DNA from: Candidatus Hecatellales archaeon B24
GTDB taxonomy: Archaea; Thermoproteota; Bathyarchaeia; Hecatellales; Hecatellaceae
Direction: 5' to 3'
DNA: 43,663 bases
Assembly: GCA_001593855.1 (NCBI GenBank)
Contig: LUCC01000001.1
Span: 1 to 43,663, forward strand
Shown: in pieces, positions 38,516-43,663 of the stretch
Layout: each line of letters starts with the position of its first letter
How positions within the stretch are numbered: the stretch's first letter is position 1
Notes under the pieces: model-generated
What the model saw: the letters and a program-made list of their open reading frames with translations, nothing else
The model's database searches: none
What the model was told of the DNA's origin: nothing
Position numbers and translations under genes: made by a program

Positions 38516-39868
38516 CTACGGTTTAGGAGGAAGCTTTCCGCCAGCGATTCTCTCCAGCTTTTTGAAGGGTAAAGCCTTCCGCTTCAAGCTTTTAGCCAGC
38601 TTTCTGAAGGTTTCAAACTGTCGGATTAGCTCTCTAACATCTTTCTCGCTGGTTCCAGAGCCTCTGGCCACCCTTCTAATCCTTGAGGAGCTCATAATCT
38701 TGGGGTTAGCTCTCTCCTCAGGGGTCATGGACTGGATGATGGCTTTCCAAGCCTTGAACTTTTCCTCTCCAAGCTGCACCGCTTCTTCGGGGAGTTCAAA
38801 GCTTAACCCCGGAATCATCTTCAAGATTTTACCGAGGGGGCCAAGCTTCCTAACGGATTCCATCTGCTCTAAAAGGTCTTCCAGCGTCATTCTGCCCGAG
38901 AGGAGGTCCCTAGCCTTCTTCCGGGGAACCACTATTTCTGCTTCCCTCACCCTTTCCAGAAGTCCTTGGAGGTCACCCATCCCCAGAAGTCTTCCGACAA
39001 ACCTAACCGGGTTAAAAAGTTCAAGGTCCTCTATTTTCTCCCCAGTTCCCAAGAATATTATGGGGGCTCCGACGGCGGCTACGGCTGAGAGGGCTCCTCC
39101 ACCCCTCGCCGACCCGTCCAGCTTGGCAACGGTTATGGAGCCTAAGGGTGTAGCCTCATGGAAAGCCTTCGCCTGGACGCCAGCCTGCTGGCCGATGGTT
39201 CCATCTATAACCATCATAACCTGGTCGGGTTTAACAGCGCCCCATATCTGCTTCATTTCTTTTATCAGGCTGCGCTCGTCCTTATGCCGTCCAGCCGTAT
39301 CCACAACTATGGCTTCATACCCTTCCTGCCTGAACCTTTCAACACCCTTCAAGGCGATTTCCACAGGGTTCTTAGAGGCTTCATCCCCGTAGACCGGTAT
39401 GTGAACCTGGCTGGCTAGCTGCTTAACTTGGGCCAGAGCTCCAGGCCTGTAGGTGTCAGCGCAGACGACAGCAGCCTTAAACCCTCTCTTGGCCAGGAAG
39501 CTGGCGATTTTAACCGCCGTGGTGGTTTTCCCTGAGCCCTGAATGCCCACAAGCATGATAACGTTGGACCTGCCCGGCTTTACAGGTATCTTAGCCGGTT
39601 TTTCGCCTAGAAGCTTTGCCAGCTCGTCGTATACCACTTTGACCACATGTTCCTTTCGGGAGATTCCTGGGGGAGGCTCCTCCTCTAAGGCTCGGCTTTG
39701 AATACGTTTCGAAAGCTCTAAAACAAGGTTTACGTTTACATCCGACTGGAGAAGGGCCCGCTGCAGGTCTCTCACAAGCTCTTTAACAGCTCTCTCGTCC
39801 ACGCTGGAAAGTTTAAGCAGTTTTCTAATGGACTGCTGAAGGCTGGCTCCAAGCTTTTCCAGCGTCAA
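38516..39868 (-). CDS. srp54: Signal recognition particle 54 kDa protein
   Basis: SRP GTPase that binds signal peptides and 7S RNA. The N domain is 1-95, and GTPase box G1 is GIQGSGKTT (108-116). DTYRPGALAQ, DTAGRH and TVAKLDGSARGGGALS complete the NG domain. The methionine-rich M domain follows, with ERANPKIMSSSRIRRVARGSGTSEKDVRELI as the RNA-binding helix-turn-helix. 450 residues. FtsY and 7S RNA are not in the window. Confidence 0.97.
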   Translation of the reverse strand: MTLEKLGASLQQSIRKLLKLSSVDERAVKELVRDLQRALLQSDVNVNLVLELSKRIQSRALEEEPPPGISRKEHVVKVVYDELAKLLGEKPAKIPVKPGRSNVIMLVGIQGSGKTTTAVKIASFLAKRGFKAAVVCADTYRPGALAQVKQLASQVHIPVYGDEASKNPVEIALKGVERFRQEGYEAIVVDTAGRHKDERSLIKEMKQIWGAVKPDQVMMVIDGTIGQQAGVQAKAFHEATPLGSITVAKLDGSARGGGALSAVAAVGAPIIFLGTGEKIEDLELFNPVRFVGRLLGMGDLQGLLERVREAEIVVPRKKARDLLSGRMTLEDLLEQMESVRKLGPLGKILKMIPGLSFELPEEAVQLGEEKFKAWKAIIQSMTPEERANPKIMSSSRIRRVARGSGTSEKDVRELIRQFETFRKLAKSLKRKALPFKKLERIAGGKLPPKP

Positions 39869-39881
39869 AGGCTTTCCTCCT

Positions 39882-40847
39882 CTAAGAAGGCTTAACCCGC
39901 TTCTTCCTTTTAAGCTTGGATAAGGCGTAAGATACGAGAACTGGGAAGGCGAAAGTGTAGTCGGCTACTACCGTTACAAGCCGGCTTTCAGGCTTGGCTT
40001 TCCCCCACGATACCGCCTCTTCTAGGGCGGCTCCAGAAAGGCTTCCCCCCTCAGGCCTGTCGAGGGTAATCTGAACCGCCATGTCTAAGCCTCCCCTAAG
40101 CATGCAGGCACCTAGAACGTGGTGCTTTGGAAGTCCTCCGCCTAGGATAATGGCTCCAACCTTTTTAGCTTCGAAAACAAGGTCGGCTAGGAGGCTTAGG
40201 TCCCTGGCTAAATCCAGCTTTAACCCCTTAAGCCTAGAGTAGCTCCAAAGGTGAAGGCCCAGCATGGAGTCGTAAATGCCGGGGCAGAAAACCGGAATCC
40301 GCTTTCTGGCGGCAGCTTCCAGAATGAAGCTTCCTCCCTTCGCCTTCAGCCTTCTACCGAACTCCCAGAGCAGCTCGTAAACGGCTAGGGCTCTGCCTTC
40401 AGCTTCAACCTCTCCCAGAACCCGGTAAACCTCCTTCTCCAAGGCTTCGAAGGCTTCCTGCTCCACGTAGATGTCGCCAACGCGGCCTAATGCTTTCTCC
40501 TTCAGCTTTCTATCGTCGGCGTAAAGGCTGCCCTGCCTGTGGCGGAAGCCCAAGGCTTCCACTAGGTCATGTGTAACGTTGGCTCCGGTAGTTACAAGGG
40601 CGTCTAGGAGTCCCAGCTCGACAAGCCTTGCGATGATGCCTCTTAAGCCTCCTGGAACAGCAGGGCCGGCTGCGGCTAGGAAAACCCTGCAGTCACTGTC
40701 TTGGAAGAGTTCGGCGAGGAGGCTGGCTGCTCTTCCAACACGTCCGGCTCCGAGAACCCCGCATGCAGCCATTTCAGCAACAAGTTCTACGGTGGAAAGG
40801 TTAGGCTTAATCTTCATCTGCTTCACAGGCTTCAAAGGTTCCACCAA
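39882..40847 (-). CDS. dys: Deoxyhypusine synthase
   Basis: Transfers the aminobutyl group of spermidine to one lysine of aIF5A. The active-site lysine is K283 in AVSWGKAKPES. GGGLPKHHVLGACMLRGGLDMAVQITLDRPEGGSLSGA carries NAD- and spermidine-binding residues, and LVTTGANVTHDL is the N-terminal NAD-binding block. The start codon is probably GTG 40847; ATG at 40820 is possible. Its substrate, aIF5A, is the next gene upstream, a direct functional pairing. Confidence 0.95.
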   Translation of the reverse strand: MVEPLKPVKQMKIKPNLSTVELVAEMAACGVLGAGRVGRAASLLAELFQDSDCRVFLAAAGPAVPGGLRGIIARLVELGLLDALVTTGANVTHDLVEALGFRHRQGSLYADDRKLKEKALGRVGDIYVEQEAFEALEKEVYRVLGEVEAEGRALAVYELLWEFGRRLKAKGGSFILEAAARKRIPVFCPGIYDSMLGLHLWSYSRLKGLKLDLARDLSLLADLVFEAKKVGAIILGGGLPKHHVLGACMLRGGLDMAVQITLDRPEGGSLSGAALEEAVSWGKAKPESRLVTVVADYTFAFPVLVSYALSKLKRKKRVKPS

Positions 40848-40939
40848 AAATAGGAGGAACGCCGGCTGCCCTTAAAGGCTTCCAACAGCCGGGCGATGGA
40901 TAAGCTTGAAGGAGGATTTAGGGGAGGGCCCAGCTCCGG

Positions 40940-41335
40940 CTAGGCTTTCACCCTTACGATTTTCACTCTGCCCAGTATTCTCCAGTATTCCACTTCTGCT
41001 CCGTCGGCTATCCGGCTTTTAAGCTCTTCCTCAGCTGGCATGGGAGTTTCAAAGGTTTCATAGGTTTCCAAGTCCATAAGCTGGACGACTTCCGGCGTGG
41101 TGGATATTACCTGCCCACTTCGCTTCTCTATCACCGGAACCTCTATCCTAGCGTCCACGGGGCTTACGATACTACGTTTGACACCGTCGAACACGCCTAT
41201 AGCCACTATGCGCGCCTTGGCTGAGCCGTGTTTTCCAGGTTTAGACTTTTCCAGGCTTACAACCCTGCACGGCTCCCCATCGACAATTATATATTGCCCC
41301 TCCTTAACCGAGCCCACATCCACAGGCCTGCTCAA
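40940..41335 (-). CDS. eif5a: Translation initiation factor 5A (aIF5A)
   Basis: Relieves ribosome stalling. The hypusine loop is SKPGKHGSAK, with the modified lysine at K35. The N-terminal SH3-like barrel and C-terminal OB domain (MDLETYETFETPMPAEEELKSRIADGAEVEYW) are complete. 131 residues. A TATA-like AAATTTATTA lies upstream near 41388-41397. It is encoded next to deoxyhypusine synthase. Confidence 0.97.
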   Translation of the reverse strand: MSRPVDVGSVKEGQYIIVDGEPCRVVSLEKSKPGKHGSAKARIVAIGVFDGVKRSIVSPVDARIEVPVIEKRSGQVISTTPEVVQLMDLETYETFETPMPAEEELKSRIADGAEVEYWRILGRVKIVRVKA

Positions 41336-41426
41336 AACCTAATCCTCCTCCCAAACCAGCGTATAAGGATTTCTTAGCCCTTAAAGATAATAAATTTATG
41401 TTTAGGAAGCCTTCACGTTGAGGCTG

Positions 41427-42248
41427 TTAAAGACATGAAACGGAAAGCCTACGTTTAATTCTCTCGTAGAAGGTGAAGCCCCGCCTCAGGAAGATCACAT
41501 GCCTCCTAGAGCGTTTAACCCTAACATTTCTTGGAGGTAGAAGCCTTTTCGTTTCTAGGCCGTCGGCCACCACTAGGAGAGGTGTTTCACCTTCAGGCTT
41601 CACGGTTACCTCCACGCTTGAAGGTACCACGTAAGGTTTAAAGTTGGCTGAAAGCGGATACACCGGGGCTATTACAAGCGTTTCCAGCCTTGGGTCGATA
41701 AGGCTTCCTCCAACGCTGAAGGCGTAGGCTGAAGCCCCGCTGGGAGTTGAAACTAGGACGGCGTCAACCTTATCCCTGGCCAGCTTAAAGTCGCCTACGT
41801 AGACGGAAAGCTCCACCATGTGCTTCGGTTTTTCACTTCCGATCTTAATTTCATTTAAGGCGGGAGGCAGGCCTTTCACGTCGGCTTCAACCATGAACTG
41901 TTTGTCCTCCACGTATCGGCCTTTCAAGACTTCCTGGAGGAAGCTTGAAGCCTCGCCTGGTGCAGCCTCTCCAAGGAAGCCAACTCTCCCCATGCTGACC
42001 GTGAAGAGAGGTATTCCGTGTTGAAGCATGTGGACGGCTCTGAGAACGGTTCCGTCTCCTCCAACGATTACGGCTAGGTCTGCCTCAGCCCTAGAGGGGT
42101 CAACGCCTTTAACTCCAAGCCTTTCAGCCAGCCCAGCCTCATATTGAACCTTCACTTTCGCCTTTTCCAGCTGAGCTGCCAGTTTTCCAGCTAGCCTAAC
42201 CGCTTCCTCACGGTCAAGCCTTGAAAGGACTAGAGCCCTCCTGAACAA
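41427..42248 (-). CDS. nadK: NAD kinase
   Basis: Phosphorylates NAD to NADP. GGDGT (63-67) is the family signature, with FTVSMGRVGFLGE, the NE-motif PALNEIKIGSEKP and TPSGASAYAFSVGGSLIDP. 273 residues. It works downstream of NadE (20533), which is elsewhere in the window and not linked by operon. Confidence 0.94.
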   Translation of the reverse strand: MFRRALVLSRLDREEAVRLAGKLAAQLEKAKVKVQYEAGLAERLGVKGVDPSRAEADLAVIVGGDGTVLRAVHMLQHGIPLFTVSMGRVGFLGEAAPGEASSFLQEVLKGRYVEDKQFMVEADVKGLPPALNEIKIGSEKPKHMVELSVYVGDFKLARDKVDAVLVSTPSGASAYAFSVGGSLIDPRLETLVIAPVYPLSANFKPYVVPSSVEVTVKPEGETPLLVVADGLETKRLLPPRNVRVKRSRRHVIFLRRGFTFYERIKRRLSVSCL

Positions 42249-42299
42249 TGGTTCACCCTTACCCTACCTACGCCTTTAAGGCATAAAACTAAATTCTCC

Positions 42300-42866
42300 G
42301 TGAAGGTTAAATGTTTAAGGGTTAGAAGGGCTGTGGCTGGAAAACGCAGGGTTTTCGTGTTTGACGCTTCAGGCTTTATAACCGGGCTTGACAGCCTGCT
42401 CCATGAAGGTGAAATCTACACCACTCCTGAAGTGGCAGAGGAACTTAGGGGGGCAGAGGTTAAAAGAAGATGTGAAACCGCCCTAAGCCTGGGCCGGGTT
42501 AAAATCGAAAGCCCTGAACCCGAACATCTAGAGGCAGCCAGGAAGGCAGCAGCCTCAACAGGAGACCTTTTCAAGCTTTCAAAAGCCGACCTTTCCATCC
42601 TAGCCTTAACAGTCATGCTTGAGGGCAGAGGTCTTCGTCCAACCCTGGTAAGCGAAGACTACGCCGTGCAGAACGTGGCTGAACATTTAAACCTCAACTA
42701 CTCTTCGGCGGTGGGAAGAATCCGGCTGGAGGTTAAATGGGCGGTGTACTGTCCTTCCTGCGGCAGAAGCTTCCAGCCCAGCCTTGAACTGCAAACCTGC
42801 CCTGTATGCGGTGAAAAACTTAAGCGGAAAGCCTGGAAGAGAAGGAGGTTAAAGGGGGAAACCTGA
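42300..42866 (+). CDS. nob1: NOB1-like endoribonuclease (PIN domain plus zinc ribbon)
   Basis: Cuts the 3' end of 16S rRNA precursor in small-subunit maturation. PIN acidic residues are visible: D22 in FVFDASGFI, E in PEVAEEL (44-50), D in SKADLSILAL and D in VSEDYAVQN. The C-terminal zinc ribbon CPSCGRSFQPSLELQTCPVCGEKL is followed by a basic tail. 188 residues. It is followed at 2 bp by the MazG-like gene. Confidence 0.93.
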   Translation: MKVKCLRVRRAVAGKRRVFVFDASGFITGLDSLLHEGEIYTTPEVAEELRGAEVKRRCETALSLGRVKIESPEPEHLEAARKAAASTGDLFKLSKADLSILALTVMLEGRGLRPTLVSEDYAVQNVAEHLNLNYSSAVGRIRLEVKWAVYCPSCGRSFQPSLELQTCPVCGEKLKRKAWKRRRLKGET

Positions 42867-42868
42867 AC

Positions 42869-43159
42869 TTGGAGGTTAAAGGATTCCAAGAGCTTATGAG
42901 GCAAATATACTTTCACAGGGATTCCAAGCGGGGAGCCTACGGAACCTTCCTCTGGCTTCTCGAGGAGGTTGCAGAACTCGGAAAAGCCATACCCCAAAAC
43001 GACAGGAAAAACCTGGAAGACGAATTCGCCGACGTATTAGCCTGGCTGTGCTCCCTAGCCAACGTCCTAAACATAGACCTAGAAAAAGCTGCTCTCGCAA
43101 AGTATGCCGGTAAATGCCCTAAATGCGGGTTTAAGGTTTGCCGCTGCCCCGAGGCTTAG
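42869..43159 (+). CDS. MazG-like nucleotide pyrophosphohydrolase with zinc-binding tail
   Basis: 96 residues. The all-alpha NTP-PPase helices carry EEVAELGKA (32-40) and EDEFADVLAWL (50-60), giving the E-x2-E-x(12-28)-E-x2-D metal motif. The C terminus adds CPKCGFKVCRC (83-93), four cysteines that could bind zinc, not a standard part of MazG. It probably removes non-canonical dNTPs. Start TTG 42869. It is linked to nob1, and its stop overlaps by four bases that of the radical SAM gene (TTAG). Confidence 0.88.
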   Translation: MEVKGFQELMRQIYFHRDSKRGAYGTFLWLLEEVAELGKAIPQNDRKNLEDEFADVLAWLCSLANVLNIDLEKAALAKYAGKCPKCGFKVCRCPEA

Positions 43160-43663
43160 CTTTGCTTCTTTATTTTGAGCCAGTATTCGCGGTTTAGGAT
43201 GCAGCCTGGGTCTGGGGCTAAAACGTCGCCGTAGTATCCGTAGGCTCTGGCTCTGCATCCTCCACAGGTGTACTTGTATTCGCAGGAGCCGCAGTTCTCC
43301 TTGAGGATGTCCTTATTCCGCAGGGCTTCTAGGAGCGGATGGTTTCTCCAGAGTTTTTCAAAGTCGTCGGTCAGAATGTTTCCAAGCTTCACGTTTTCAT
43401 CGTGGGGGAAGAAGACGCAGGGGTAGATGTCGCCGTTGGGCTCTATGGAAATGTAGAAGCGTCCTGCTCCGCAGCCTCCGATGAAGTCTGCCAGCTGCTT
43501 AAGCTGGCCTGTAAGCTTGGGATTATAGAAGTGGGTGGGAATTATGGCTTCCCCTTCAGCCTTGAGCTCTCCAACCTGCATTATACGGCTTATCTCAGGG
43601 GTGGAGTTCAGCCTCTCCCAGATTTTTCCCTCCTCTACCTCCTGGGCTATCCGGGCGAAGTAG
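43156..43663 (-). CDS. Radical SAM/SPASM protein, C-terminal part (cut by window edge)
   Basis: The frame is open to the end of the window, so the N-terminal radical SAM core (CxxxCxxC) is outside. The visible 168 residues show the SPASM cluster region: GGCGAGRFYISIEPNGDIYPCVFFPHDENVKLGNIL, then ENCGSCEYKYTCGGCRARAYGYYGD and CILNREYW, supplying cysteines for auxiliary [4Fe-4S] clusters. Proteins of this type modify peptides or assist heme or cofactor synthesis; the specific role is unclear. Confidence 0.9.
   Translation of the reverse strand, partial: YFARIAQEVEEGKIWERLNSTPEISRIMQVGELKAEGEAIIPTHFYNPKLTGQLKQLADFIGGCGAGRFYISIEPNGDIYPCVFFPHDENVKLGNILTDDFEKLWRNHPLLEALRNKDILKENCGSCEYKYTCGGCRARAYGYYGDVLAPDPGCILNREYWLKIKKQS

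Noticed and set aside
42300..43159. Toxin-antitoxin pair (PIN domain plus MazG-like)
   Set aside because: The PIN protein has the NOB1 zinc ribbon and length of an rRNA-processing nuclease; MazG-like enzymes are housekeeping and not an antitoxin of PIN toxins.

Overview
The window is dense archaeal chromosome: about 60 protein genes on both strands, short gaps, many TTG and GTG starts, and no rRNA, tRNA, insertion sequence or CRISPR array that I can see. Gene content points to the TACK superphylum outside the classical Crenarchaeota, perhaps a Bathyarchaeia-like or related lineage. It combines PolD (DP2), an Orc1/Cdc6-type origin, an ESCRT-III (CdvB-like) protein, Elf1, eS25, Hef, and an archaeal pyruvate:ferredoxin oxidoreductase. 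The lineage is an inference from gene content, not from a phylogeny.

Layout. Positions 1-2437: CoaD-type PPAT, CdvB-like ESCRT-III and endonuclease III on the minus strand, then a small plus-strand protein resembling proteasome-assembly chaperone PAC3. Positions 2459-4482: an AT-rich island with an alpha-helical protein of unknown function, a 315-bp spacer carrying at least five perfect GTGAYRTCAC palindromes plus degenerate copies, a membrane-anchored coiled-coil winged-helix protein whose start lies inside that palindrome cluster, and a second winged-helix protein. Positions 4483-6155: a probable replication origin with three ORB-like elements, followed by orc1/cdc6. Positions 6152-10587: a frameshifted 5-formyl-THF cyclo-ligase gene, the porGDAB operon and a TorD-like chaperone. 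Positions 10708-18267: an inositol monophosphatase/FBPase-family enzyme, UPF0147, an autoantigen-p27 zinc protein, Hef, PolD DP2 and Elf1. Positions 18328-26121: membrane and secreted proteins (SIMPL, winged-helix/TM proteins, C39-like peptidase, HtrA) mixed with NadE, thymidylate kinase and a CBS protein. Positions 26175-29572: A-type ATP synthase subunits H and E without the rest of the operon, a GalT/HIT-family protein and a GT4 glycosyltransferase. Positions 29585-37333: TrmI, a glutamine amidotransferase overlapping an aminotransferase, a tiny lysine-rich ORF with its own terminator, pdxS-pdxT, DUF72, an internally duplicated unknown protein and PyrF. Positions 37326-43663: an RHH regulator, eS25, a cyclophilin-like protein, SRP54, deoxyhypusine synthase next to its substrate aIF5A, NAD kinase, NOB1, a MazG-like protein and the C-terminal part of a radical SAM/SPASM protein cut by the window edge.

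The most interesting area is 2.4-6.2 kb. A palindrome array, a membrane-anchored protein with a DNA-binding domain, a likely replication origin and its initiator lie together. This may be an origin-linked DNA-tethering or segregation locus, or simply a heavily autoregulated gene; sequence alone does not decide. Also notable: seven of thirteen convergent gene pairs overlap by exactly four bases, each reading its stop codon through the other's. Two genes look broken by single-base homopolymer changes. Two unlisted micro-ORFs have good ribosome-binding sites.
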